Of a DNA stretch of 64,000 nucleotides, positions 16,622 through 26,200 are shown piece by piece. Positions within the stretch are counted from its first letter, which is position 1; every line of letters begins with the position of its first letter. The notes beneath the pieces were generated by a model, which worked only from the letters and a program-made list of their open reading frames with translations, was not told where the DNA came from and did not search any database. The position numbers and the translations under genes were made by a program. This stretch comes from Arthrobacter sp. EM1 (GTDB lineage Bacteria > Actinomycetota > Actinomycetes > Actinomycetales > Micrococcaceae), in the NCBI RefSeq assembly GCF_029964055.1, contig NZ_CP124836.1, positions 3,821,751 to 3,885,750 on the forward strand, given 5' to 3'.

Positions 16622-19012
16622 ATGGCTGAATCCCCGGTGCTGTGGTTTGAAGAGATCGGTATGGGTGACGTCCCGCAGGTGGGGGGCAAAAACGCCTCCC
16701 TCGGCGAACTCATCCAGTCCCTCAAAACCAAGGGTGTGCGCGTGCCGGGCGGCTTTGCGACCACCGCGGACGCCTACCGCCGGTTCATCGAGGCCAACGG
16801 CATCGAATCGGCGATGCGCTCACAGATCCAGTCCTACCGCGCCGGCGAAACGTCCCTGCGCGCCACCGGGGAAGCCATCAGGGAGCTCTTCCTGGACAGT
16901 GAGTTTCCCGAGGACACCGCCGCGTCCATCCGCTCCCACTACCGGGAACTCGGGGAGCGGGCCGGGGTGGACCGGCTCTCCGTTGCTGTCCGCAGCAGCG
17001 CCACCGCCGAGGACCTGCCGGATGCGAGCTTCGCCGGGCAGCAGGAGACCTTCCTGAACATCGCCGGGGAACGCGAACTCCTGGACGCCTGCCGGCGCTG
17101 CTACGCCTCACTGTTCACCGACCGTGCCATCAGCTACCGCGAGGTCAAGGGCTTCGACCACCTCGACGTTGCGCTCTCGATCGGTGTGCAGCGGATGGTG
17201 CGCTCCGACGTCGGCGCCTCCGGCGTGATGTTCTCCATCGACACTGATTCCGGCTTCCCGGGCGTGGCAGTGGTCAGCGCCGCCTGGGGGCTTGGCGAAA
17301 CCGTGGTCCAAGGCACCATCAATCCGGACAAATACGTCGTCTTCAAGCCGCTCCTGGCCCAGCCGGAGTTCGCTCCGATTATCGAAAAGACGCTGGGCTC
17401 CAAGGACCGGAAAATGGTCTACAGCCGGGGCGGCCACGCCCGCACCAAAATGGTGGACACCTCCGACGCGGAACGCCGCGCTTTTGTCCTGGACGACGCC
17501 GAGATTCTCGCGCTGGCGCGCTGGGCCGTGAGCGTGGAAGAGCACTATGCCCGGCCGATGGACATGGAGTGGGCCCGGGATGGTGTGACCGGCGAACTGT
17601 TTATGGTCCAGGCCCGGCCGGAAACGGTCCAGTCGCAAAAAACCGGCTCCCGGTTCACCCTCCACCACCTGCTGGAGGCGGGCAGCGTACTGGTGCGCGG
17701 CGCCGCGATCGGCGATTCCATCGCCCACGGCACGGCCTGCGTGATCCGCAGCGCCGCTGACATTGACAACTTCCGCGACGGCGCCATCCTGGTCACCGAG
17801 ATGACCGACCCGGACTGGGTTCCGATTATGAAGCGGGCAGCAGGCATCGTGACCGACCGCGGCGGCCCTACCAGCCACGCGGCGATCGTGAGCCGGGAAC
17901 TCGGGGTACCCGCAGTCGTGGGTACAGGCAATGCCACCACTGTCCTCGCGGAAGACCAGTCCGTGACGATTTCCTGCGCCAAAGGCGACGAAGGCCGGGT
18001 CTACCAGGGCAGCCTCGCGTTTGAGACCGAGGACGTGGACCTCGGTGAACTGCCCGAGACGCACACCAAAGTTATGGTCAACATCGCCAGCCCCGCGGCA
18101 GCCTTCCAGTGGTGGCGGCTGCCGGCCGACGGCGTCGGGCTCGCCCGGATGGAATTCATCATCAGCGCCCTGATCCGGGTCCACCCGATGGCGCTGGTTC
18201 ACCCCGAGCGGGTCACCGACCCCCACGAGGCCGAGCAGATCCGTGCCCTGACCAGCGGCTTTGCCGACCCGAAGGACTACTTCGTGGACGCCCTGGCTCT
18301 TGGCATCGCCAAGATCGCAGCACCCCACTTCCCCCGGCCCGTGATCGTCCGGCTCAGCGACTTCAAAACCAACGAGTACGCGCACCTGATCGGCGGTTCC
18401 GCCTTCGAGGAACCGGAGGAAAACCCCATGCTCGGCTTCCGCGGCGCCTCCCGCTACTACGACGAGCGGTACCGCGAGGGATTTGCCCTGGAGTGTGCCG
18501 CCCTCAAACGGGTCCGCGAGAAGCTCGGGTTTAGCAACATTATTGTGATGGTGCCGTTCTGCCGCACCCCCCGGGAAGCGGACAAGGTGCTGGCCGTGAT
18601 GGCGGAGCACGGCCTGGTTCGGGGCCAGAACGGCCTGCAGGTCTACATGATGTGTGAGATCCCGTCCAACGTCGTCCTCGCCGACAAGTTCGCCACCCGC
18701 TTCGACGGCTTCTCCATCGGCTCCAACGACCTCACCCAGCTTGTCCTGGGCGTGGACCGGGATTCGGCGCAGCTGGCCGCACTCTTTGACGAGCGGGATG
18801 AGGCCGTGATGGCCATGATCAGCGAGGCTATCCAAAAGGCGCATGCGGCCGGCATCAAGATCGGCATCTGCGGCCAGGGACCCAGCAACCACCCGGAGTT
18901 CGCGGCGTTCCTGGTCGGTGAAGGCATCGATTCGATCTCGCTGAATCCGGACAGCTACCTCAGGACCGTTCCGCGGATCGCGGAAGCCGAGAAACTGCCT
19001 GCTTCCCGGTAG
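16622..19012 (+). CDS. ppsA: Phosphoenolpyruvate synthase
   Basis: The 796-aa length is right for PpsA (ATP + pyruvate + H2O to PEP + AMP + Pi, gluconeogenesis). The N-terminal ATP-binding domain reads VGGKNASLGELI and AVRSSATAEDLPDASFAGQQ. The phosphohistidine is His419 in GGPTSHAAIVSRELGVPAVVG. The C-terminal PEP-binding barrel ends KIGICGQGPSNHPEF with its catalytic Cys and LNPDSY. A caggag site precedes the ATG. Its last 53 bases overlap the convergent metal ATPase gene. Confidence 0.95.
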   Translation: MAESPVLWFEEIGMGDVPQVGGKNASLGELIQSLKTKGVRVPGGFATTADAYRRFIEANGIESAMRSQIQSYRAGETSLRATGEAIRELFLDSEFPEDTAASIRSHYRELGERAGVDRLSVAVRSSATAEDLPDASFAGQQETFLNIAGERELLDACRRCYASLFTDRAISYREVKGFDHLDVALSIGVQRMVRSDVGASGVMFSIDTDSGFPGVAVVSAAWGLGETVVQGTINPDKYVVFKPLLAQPEFAPIIEKTLGSKDRKMVYSRGGHARTKMVDTSDAERRAFVLDDAEILALARWAVSVEEHYARPMDMEWARDGVTGELFMVQARPETVQSQKTGSRFTLHHLLEAGSVLVRGAAIGDSIAHGTACVIRSAADIDNFRDGAILVTEMTDPDWVPIMKRAAGIVTDRGGPTSHAAIVSRELGVPAVVGTGNATTVLAEDQSVTISCAKGDEGRVYQGSLAFETEDVDLGELPETHTKVMVNIASPAAAFQWWRLPADGVGLARMEFIISALIRVHPMALVHPERVTDPHEAEQIRALTSGFADPKDYFVDALALGIAKIAAPHFPRPVIVRLSDFKTNEYAHLIGGSAFEEPEENPMLGFRGASRYYDERYREGFALECAALKRVREKLGFSNIIVMVPFCRTPREADKVLAVMAEHGLVRGQNGLQVYMMCEIPSNVVLADKFATRFDGFSIGSNDLTQLVLGVDRDSAQLAALFDERDEAVMAMISEAIQKAHAAGIKIGICGQGPSNHPEFAAFLVGEGIDSISLNPDSYLRTVPRIAEAEKLPASR

Positions 19013-20885
19013 CGGCGGGCGCCTGCTTCCCGGCCTTCGCTGAGGTGCCCGGACTGAGTGCGCGCAGCGCATTGAGGATTGTCGCCAGGTCCACGAGTTC
19101 CTGGGACAAGGCACCTGCGATGGCCGGGACGAAGCCTGCAGCCGCGGCGAGCATCAGCGCCACGCTCAGCGCTATGCCGATCCAGATGCTTTGCAGCGCC
19201 ACCTTGATGGTGCGCTGGCCGATCCGCACGGCCGCGGCTACCTTGGACAGGTCGTCCAGGATGATCACGACGTCGGCCGACTCGCCGGCCGCCGTCGAGC
19301 CGCGGGCACCCATCGCGATGCCGACGTCGGCGGCGGCCAGCACGGGGGCATCGTTGACGCCGTCCCCCACCATCATGACCGGTCGCAGCGGCAGGTCCCG
19401 GACGGCTTCGACCTTGTCCGCCGGCAGGCACTCGGCGCGGACATCGGTGAGCCCGGCCGCGTCCGCGATGTGTTCGGCGGTCGCAAGCGCATCGCCGGTC
19501 AGCATCACCGTCTGGATAACGCCGAGTTCGGTTAGCTCGGCCAAGGTGCGGCGGGTTTCCCCGCGGATGGGGTCGCTCATCACCAGGGCCCCGGCGAATT
19601 CCCCGGCGACGCCGACATAGATGGCGAGTTCGCCGCTGGCCAGCTCGATTTCCTCGACGCCGCCGGCCGATTCAGCCACGAACTTCGGCTTGCCAACCAC
19701 CACGTCGCGGCCGTCGAAGCGTGCCCGGACGCCGTGCGTGGCGAATTCGTTGGCCTCCGTTGCGGTTTCGAAGACGAGCCCGCGGTTCCGTGCAGCCTCC
19801 ATTACGGAGGCGGCGAGCACGTGGGAGGAATATTGTTCGGCGGAGGCCGCCAGGGCCAGGACGTCGTCCTTGGTGAAGGACCCGGAGGTCCGGACGCCGA
19901 CCAGGGAGGGGCGGCCGTAGGTCAGGGTCCCGGTCTTGTCGAAGGCGACCGTTTTGATCCGGCTCAACTGCTCCAGCACGCCGGCGTATTTGACGATGAT
20001 GCCGCCGCGCGCGGCACGGCTCATGCCGCCCAGGAACGCCACGGGGGCGGCGATCAACAGCGGGCACGGGGTGGCGACCACAAGCACCTCCGCGAACCGG
20101 GCCGGGCTGCCGCTGATGATCCAGCCGATCGCGCCGAGAAGGTACGCGAGGGCGGTGAACGGGACGGCATACCGGTCCGCGAGCCGCACCATGGGTGCCT
20201 TGCTGTCCGCGGCTTCCTTGACCAGGGCGACGATGCGGCTGTACTGCGAATCCGCCATCAGGGCCGTGACCCGCATCCGGACCGCGGCTTCGCCGTTGAG
20301 GGAGCCGCTCATCAGCCCGTCCCCGGCAACCCGTTCCACCGGAAGGCTTTCCCCGGTGAGGGAGGACTCGTCGAAGCTGCCGGATTCAGAAAGCAGGATG
20401 CCGTCCAGCGGCACCACTTCACCGGGTCTGACCAGCAGGATGTCTCCGATCCGGACGTCGGTGGCGGCAACATCCTCGAGCTGGCCGCCTGTGCTGGTTT
20501 CGGCGGCGGAGCTGCCGTCCCCTTCCCGGTGGGCAGTCTGCGGGACGCGTTCCAGCAGGGAGGTCAGTTCCTTTTTGGCCCGGCCGGCGGCGAAGTCCTC
20601 GAGGGCTGTGCCGCCGGCCATCATCAGGACAATGATCATGGCGGCGATGAATTCGCCCACCAGGACGGTGCTGACAATGGCGGTGACCGCCAGGATGTCG
20701 ATGCCCCACTGGCCACCCATCAGCCGGCGGACCATGCCGACGGCCAGATAGGCCGCTACCGCCAGGGCGTAGCTGCTGGCTGTGATCTGCGCAATCGGCT
20801 CCTGCCCGGACAGGAGCAGGATAAGCACGGCGAGCAGGGCCGCGACTGTGCCTGCAACGAGCGGATATCGGAGAAGGATTTTCAC
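18960..20885 (-). CDS. P1B-type heavy-metal ATPase, no N-terminal metal-binding domain
   Basis: At 641 aa it is a short P1B ATPase. It has about six TM helices before the TM6 motif ATPCPLLIA near residue 270 (TPCP instead of the commoner CPC). Phosphorylation is at Asp316 (FDKTGTLTYGRP), and the hinge is MVGDGVNDAPVLAAADVGIAMG. No HMA/CxxC domain precedes the helices. Zn, Cd, Pb or Cu export is plausible but the TPCP motif does not decide. The C-terminal tail, rich in Ala and Lys, is encoded antisense to the end of ppsA. Confidence 0.9.
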   Translation of the reverse strand: MKILLRYPLVAGTVAALLAVLILLLSGQEPIAQITASSYALAVAAYLAVGMVRRLMGGQWGIDILAVTAIVSTVLVGEFIAAMIIVLMMAGGTALEDFAAGRAKKELTSLLERVPQTAHREGDGSSAAETSTGGQLEDVAATDVRIGDILLVRPGEVVPLDGILLSESGSFDESSLTGESLPVERVAGDGLMSGSLNGEAAVRMRVTALMADSQYSRIVALVKEAADSKAPMVRLADRYAVPFTALAYLLGAIGWIISGSPARFAEVLVVATPCPLLIAAPVAFLGGMSRAARGGIIVKYAGVLEQLSRIKTVAFDKTGTLTYGRPSLVGVRTSGSFTKDDVLALAASAEQYSSHVLAASVMEAARNRGLVFETATEANEFATHGVRARFDGRDVVVGKPKFVAESAGGVEEIELASGELAIYVGVAGEFAGALVMSDPIRGETRRTLAELTELGVIQTVMLTGDALATAEHIADAAGLTDVRAECLPADKVEAVRDLPLRPVMMVGDGVNDAPVLAAADVGIAMGARGSTAAGESADVVIILDDLSKVAAAVRIGQRTIKVALQSIWIGIALSVALMLAAAAGFVPAIAGALSQELVDLATILNALRALSPGTSAKAGKQAPAATGKQAVSRLPRSAERS

Positions 20886-21060
20886 GGATATCCTGCCTTA
20901 GCATTCGCTGGTTGGTGAGGCGCACTCCACTGCCTTTATCCTACTGCCCGCCCCGTTCGGTCTGTGAGAGGCTGGAGCGGGCGGAGAATGACCTTGGTCT
21001 GGCCCGCCGTGCCCCCTGTTGGGACGGCGAGGCGCAGCGGACAGTACGAGGAGGAACAGC
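20886..21060. other. Divergent promoter region, metal ATPase / SDR
   Basis: These 175 bases separate two divergent starts. The sequence gaggaggaac at the right edge is the ribosome-binding site of the SDR gene. I see no clear operator. Confidence 0.4.
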
Positions 21061-22176
21061 GTGGCAAGCAGTTCAGGCACCATTGATACGAGGACCGCCT
21101 TGGTGGTCGGGGCCAGCGGCATTGCCGGATCGGCTCTGGTTGACCGGCTGGCCGATGAGGGCTGGGACGTTGTGGCCCTCTCGCGGCACCCGATCCGGCG
21201 CGGCGATGTCCGGCACGTGAGCGCGGACCTGACCTCCGTGGAGAGCCTGCGTGAAGCCTTGGCGGGTGAACGGCTCAGTCACGTGTTCTACACCGCGTGG
21301 TCGCGGATGGACACGGAACAGGAAAACATCGACACCAACGCTGCCATGCTGCGGAACCTGCTCGCGAGCCTCAGCGGCCAGCCAGTGAAACACGTGGCCC
21401 TGATGACCGGGTTGAAGCACTATCTGGGTCCGTTTGAAGCGTACGCGGCGGGGGAGATGCCGGACACGCCGTTCCGCGAATGCGAGCCCAGGTTGCCGAC
21501 GCCTAACTTCTACTACGCCCAGGAAGACGAGTTATGGGCTGGCGCGGGCCGGCAGGGCTTTGGCTGGTCCGTGCACCGGGCGCATACGGTCATCGGGCAT
21601 GCGGTCGGCAACGCCATGAACATGGGTCTAACGCTCGCGGTCCAGGCGTCCATCTGCCGGGAACTCGGCCTGCCGTTCATCTTCCCGGGTTCCGAGACGC
21701 AGTGGAACTCCCTGACGGACATGACCGACAGCGGGCTTCTGGCAGAACACATGGTCTGGGCGGCCACCGCCGACGGGGTAGCCGACCAGGCGTACAACAT
21801 CGTCAACGGAGACCTCTTCCGCTGGCGCCGCATGTGGCCTGCGCTGGCCGCCTATTTCGGCGTCGAACCCGTTGGGTACGAGGGCCGGCCACGCCCGCTG
21901 GAACAGCAGATGTCCGGCCAGGAGGGCGTCTGGGCAGGCATCGCCGCCCGCCACGGGCTGGCCGAACCCGAGCTCGCCCGGGTCGCGTCCTGGTGGCACA
22001 CAGACGGTGACCTGGGCCGTAACCTCGAAGTTGTCACGGATATGAGCAAGAGCCGGCTTGCGGGTTTCACCGGCTACCGCCGCACGGAAGACTCTTTCAT
22101 CCGCTTGTTCGACCGGTACCGGGCCGACCGGCTGATACCGGCAGCGTCGCCGCCCGCCCGGGCCTTTCAGCCCTAG
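21061..22176 (+). CDS. PRISE-type SDR oxidoreductase (progesterone 5-beta-reductase-like)
   Basis: The GTG start has gaggagg upstream and gives 371 aa. The NADP motif is VVGASGIAGSALVDRL (GxxGxxG in an extended SDR). AWSRMDTEQENIDTNAAMLRNLL, then TGLKHYLGPFEAY and NFYYAQED, are characteristic of the PRISE family, which reduces enone C=C bonds of steroids and other small enones. The active Tyr is in NFYYAQED and the Lys in GLKHYLG. The substrate is unknown. It is divergent from the metal ATPase. Confidence 0.85.
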   Translation: MASSSGTIDTRTALVVGASGIAGSALVDRLADEGWDVVALSRHPIRRGDVRHVSADLTSVESLREALAGERLSHVFYTAWSRMDTEQENIDTNAAMLRNLLASLSGQPVKHVALMTGLKHYLGPFEAYAAGEMPDTPFRECEPRLPTPNFYYAQEDELWAGAGRQGFGWSVHRAHTVIGHAVGNAMNMGLTLAVQASICRELGLPFIFPGSETQWNSLTDMTDSGLLAEHMVWAATADGVADQAYNIVNGDLFRWRRMWPALAAYFGVEPVGYEGRPRPLEQQMSGQEGVWAGIAARHGLAEPELARVASWWHTDGDLGRNLEVVTDMSKSRLAGFTGYRRTEDSFIRLFDRYRADRLIPAASPPARAFQP

Positions 22177-22208
22177 TCCGGCTGTCGCCGGCGGTGCCAC
22201 AGTCAAGC

Positions 22209-23201
22209 ATGTGGCCGAACCTTTCCGGCCGACGCCGGTGGCTGGTGGCCGCCGCTGCGGTGCTCTTGCTGGCCGCCGCCGTGGTGCTTGCAGTTGTGTT
22301 GAGAGCCAACCCGCCGGCGGCTGCCCCGACATCACCGCCGCCGGCGTCGTCAGCTCCGGCGTCGTCAGCTCCGGCGTCGTCACCTGTGGACACCGCCGGC
22401 CCGTCGGAGGAGCCGCCGGGCAGCCCGACGCCGGGTTCGTCGCCGTCGGACGCTCCGGTCCGCACCCCCAGCGAAACGGCTCCGGCCGGGCCGGTACCGT
22501 TGCCTGCCATCCCGGCGCCCGAGCCGCCCCCGCCCCCGGCGCCGGAGCCGCCCCCGGCCCCGTTCCCCGCCGCGCTCGCCGGCCGCGATCTGGAGGTAGT
22601 CCCGGGTGTGGGTGCAGTGGTGGCGCTGACCTTCGACGCCGGAGCCAACGCCGCAGGGTTGCCCAGCATCCTGCAGACACTGGCCACCACTGGCGTTCGC
22701 GGCACGTTTTTCCTGACCGGCAACTGGGCGGCCGGCAACCCGGCGGGTGTCGCGGCGATCGTCGCGGGCGGCCACCGGGTGGGGAACCATTCGATGACCC
22801 ACCCTGGTTTTACCGGGCTCCCCGACGCCGCGATCGGGGACCAGCTGGTTCGGGCGCAGCAGGCCATCCTCGCGGGCGGAGGTGACCCCCGGCCCCTGTT
22901 CCGCTTTCCCTTCGGTGAACGCGACGCCCGGACCATCGCTGCCGTGAACGCCTACGGCTACGTGGCCGTCCGCTGGAGCGTGGACACCCTGGGCTGGAAG
23001 GGCAGCAGCGGCGGGATCTCGGCGCGCATCGTGGCTGACCGGACATTCGCCGGCCTTCAGCCCGGGGAGATCGTGCTGATGCACATCGGTTCCAATCCCG
23101 ACGACGGGACCACCCTGGACGCCGATGCCCTGCCCGGGATCATCGATCGGATCCGCCAGGCCGGCTATGGCTTTACCACCCTCGATTCGCTGCTTGGCTG
23201 A
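22209..23201 (+). CDS. NodB-domain polysaccharide deacetylase, membrane-anchored
   Basis: An N-terminal signal anchor, residues 10-32 (WLVAAAAVLLLAAAVVLAVVL), precedes a Pro/Ser linker with DNA direct repeats (ccggcgtcgtcagct). The NodB domain is at about residues 135-325: TFDAG, HSMTHP, RFPFGERD, WSVDTLGW and MHIG. The second Asp of the usual TFDDG, a metal ligand, is Ala here, a variant seen in part of the family. It probably acts on cell-wall glycan outside the membrane. The start is uncertain (ATG 22209 or GTG 22194); neither has a good RBS. Confidence 0.8.
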   Translation: MWPNLSGRRRWLVAAAAVLLLAAAVVLAVVLRANPPAAAPTSPPPASSAPASSAPASSPVDTAGPSEEPPGSPTPGSSPSDAPVRTPSETAPAGPVPLPAIPAPEPPPPPAPEPPPAPFPAALAGRDLEVVPGVGAVVALTFDAGANAAGLPSILQTLATTGVRGTFFLTGNWAAGNPAGVAAIVAGGHRVGNHSMTHPGFTGLPDAAIGDQLVRAQQAILAGGGDPRPLFRFPFGERDARTIAAVNAYGYVAVRWSVDTLGWKGSSGGISARIVADRTFAGLQPGEIVLMHIGSNPDDGTTLDADALPGIIDRIRQAGYGFTTLDSLLG

Positions 23202-23278
23202 CGGCTATCAGGCCGGCGGGCCGGAATAGCGGTACAACGCCACTGTCGCAGTTGCCGCAGGCCTGATACGACTGAGGA

Positions 23279-26200
23279 ATGACGGAGTCGCCCACCCTAG
23301 CCGCAGCCCTGGCGCCCGTCGATGCCGTGATCCTTGACCTGGACGGGGTGGTCACCGACACCGCCGGTCTTCGCTCGGCGGCATGGAAGCAACTCTTCGA
23401 CGCAGTCCTCCAGGACCCGCGGCTTCCAGCCGGGACCCGCCGGGATCCGTTCTGCACCGAAGACTACCTGGACCTCGTGGCAGGCCGGACGTGGGAAGAC
23501 GCGGTAACCTCTTTCCTGGCCTCCCGCGGCGGGGCAGTCCCGGACGGCAACCCCTCAGATGGCTCGGGGGAATGGACCGTCTTCGGGCTCGCCGCACGCC
23601 AGAACGAACTGTTCGAAAAGCTGCTCGGTGACCAACCGGTCCGGGCGTTCCCGGGCACAGTGGACCTCCTCGGCCGGCTGAAAGCGGGGCGAATTCCGGT
23701 GGTGCTTGCCACCTGCGCCAGAAACGCCGGCGCGCTGCTGGCCGCCGCCGGCCTCGGGGACTTCTTCGACCACGTCGTCGACGGTCAGACGGCCCTGGAC
23801 CGCGACGTTGCGGGCAAGCCGGCCCCCGCGCTGCAGTTGGAAGCGGTGCGGCGGCTCGGGATCCCGCCCGCCCGGGCCATGGTCATCGAGGAATCAGCGG
23901 CCGGGGTGGAAGCCGGCCGGCGCGGCGGCTTTGGGCTGGTCGTTGGCATCGACCGGTCCGGGCGCCGGGGACCGCTGGAAGCGGCGGGCGCCGACGTCGT
24001 CGTCGAGGATGTCAGCCAACTGGACATTGGACTCGTCATCACGCACCCGTGGCTGCTGGTCTACGAAGGCTTCGACCCGGTGCATGAGGGCCACCGCGAA
24101 GCCCTCACCACCCTGGGCAACGGCTACCTGGCCACGCGGGGCGCCGCCCCCGAACACCGGGCCGGGGCCGTGCACTATCCCGGCAGCTATCTCGCCGGCG
24201 TTTACAACAGCCTGCGCAGCGTTGTGGCGGACCAGGAAACTGTCGACGAACACATGGTCAACATTCCCGACTGGCTGCCGCTGGACCTCCGGATCGGCGA
24301 AGGGGCGTGGTGGTCCGAGGGCGGACTTTCGCTCCGCAGCGAGCGCCGCACCCTGGACCTGAAACGGGCGGTGCTGACCCGGGAGGCGCTTTTGGAGGAC
24401 AACACCGGCCGGCAGCTTCTGCTGGTGCAGCGCCGCTTGGTGTCCATGGCCGTCCCGCACCTCGCCGCGATGGAAACGGTCGTCACGGCCGTCGGCTGGG
24501 ACGGCGGCGTCAGCGTTCGCAGCGGCTGTGACACCGGGGTCACCAACTCCAATGTCCCCGAGGACGCGGCGCTGTCCAAGCGGCACCTGGGTTCCGTCCG
24601 GGCTACGGCGGCCGGGGACGGCCCGGGTGCCGCCGAACTCACAGTGGAGGTCCGGACCGTCACCAGCGGAATCGGGATCGCCCTGGCGCTCCGGACGGAA
24701 ATCTCCGGGTCCGACGGGCCGCCCGGGGCAGGGATTCCCGAACAGCTGAATGGGCTGCACACCCACCGCTTCGAAGTTTTCGTGACAGCGGGTGCGCCGC
24801 TGACGATCCTCAAGACAGTGGCCGTGACCTCCTCCCGCGATCACGCCATCGCATCTCCCCGAACGGCGGCCCGGGCCGTCCTGGCCCGCGCCTCGGGCGG
24901 TTTCACGGCGCTGCAGGCCGAGCACGACGCCGCATGGGCCGTCCTGCTCCAACCCTTTGTCATAGAGTTCGACGCCAGCTCGCAGGCCCAGCTGATCCTG
25001 AACCTGCACGTCTTCCACCTGTTGCAGACCCTCACCACCCACACCGCCGAAGTCGACGCCGGTGTACCGGCCCGCGGGCTGCACGGCGAAGGGTACCGGG
25101 GGCACGTCTTCTGGGATGAGCTTTTTGTCCTCCCACTGCTGAATTCGAGGCTGCCCGCCCTCGCCCGCGAGCTCCTCGATTACCGCTGGAGGCGGCTCGG
25201 CGCGGCCCGGGACGCGGCGCGGGACGCGGGACTTAAGGGGGCCCTGTTCCCATGGCAAAGCGGCAGTGACGGCACTGAACAGACGCCGAAGCTGTTGTTC
25301 AACCTGCGGTCCGGGCACTGGATGAAGGACTATTCGCGGCTCCAGCGCCATGTCGGCCTCGCTGTCGCCTACAACGCCTGGCAGTACTTCGAGGCCACCC
25401 AGGACCGCGGGTGGCTCACCGGGCATGGGGCGGAAATCATCGTGGAAGTCGCCCGGCTGTTCGCGTCCATGGCGGAATTCGACCCGGTCGAAGACCGCTT
25501 CCACCTCCGGGGAGTTATGGGCCCGGATGAATACCATACCGGCAACCCGGGTGACCCGGGCGGCGGGCTGAACGACAATGCGTACACCAACGTGATGGCG
25601 GCCTGGGTGTTCGACCAAGCCGTCTGGATGATGCATTCCGTGCGTGGATTCGACATGGACGAACTGCGGACCAGGCTGCTGGTCACCGCCGCCGAGATGA
25701 CGGCCTGGGAACACCTCAGCCGCCGCATGTTCGTTCCGTTCCACGACGACGGCGTCATCAGCCAGTTCGACGGCTACGCCGCGCTCCGGGAACTTGACTG
25801 GGACCACTACCGCCGAAGCTACGGGCTCATCGAGCGGCTGGACCTGATCCTGGAGGCGGAAGGGGACAGCACCAACCACTACCGGCTGGCCAAACAAGCC
25901 GACGTCCTGATGCTGCTTTACGTCCTGGGCGAGGACCAGCTGATCCGGTTCCTGGCCCGGATGGGCTATACCGTTACCGCAGCGCAGATGGCAGCCACTG
26001 TGGACTTCTACCTGGCCAGGACAGCGCACGGATCAACGCTCAGCCGGGTGGCCCACGCCTCGGTGCTGGCGCAGCGGAATCCCGAGCGGGCGTGGGAAAC
26101 GTTCCGGGAGGCGCTGGACGCGGACCTGGATGACACCCAAGGCGGAACTACCCGCTGCGGCATCCATCTCGGCGCCATGGCCGGCACGATCGACGTAGTG

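Noticed and set aside
17108..19114. 668-codon minus frame overlapping ppsA
   Set aside because: Shadow of PEP synthase; no motifs and no start site.
22330..22385. Repeats ctccggcgtcgtcag as a possible CRISPR or regulatory array
   Set aside because: They are three contiguous in-frame copies with no spacers and encode the Pro/Ser/Ala linker of the deacetylase.
23894..26029. 711-codon minus frame inside the GH65 fusion
   Set aside because: It is antisense to a gene with clear catalytic motifs and itself shows none.
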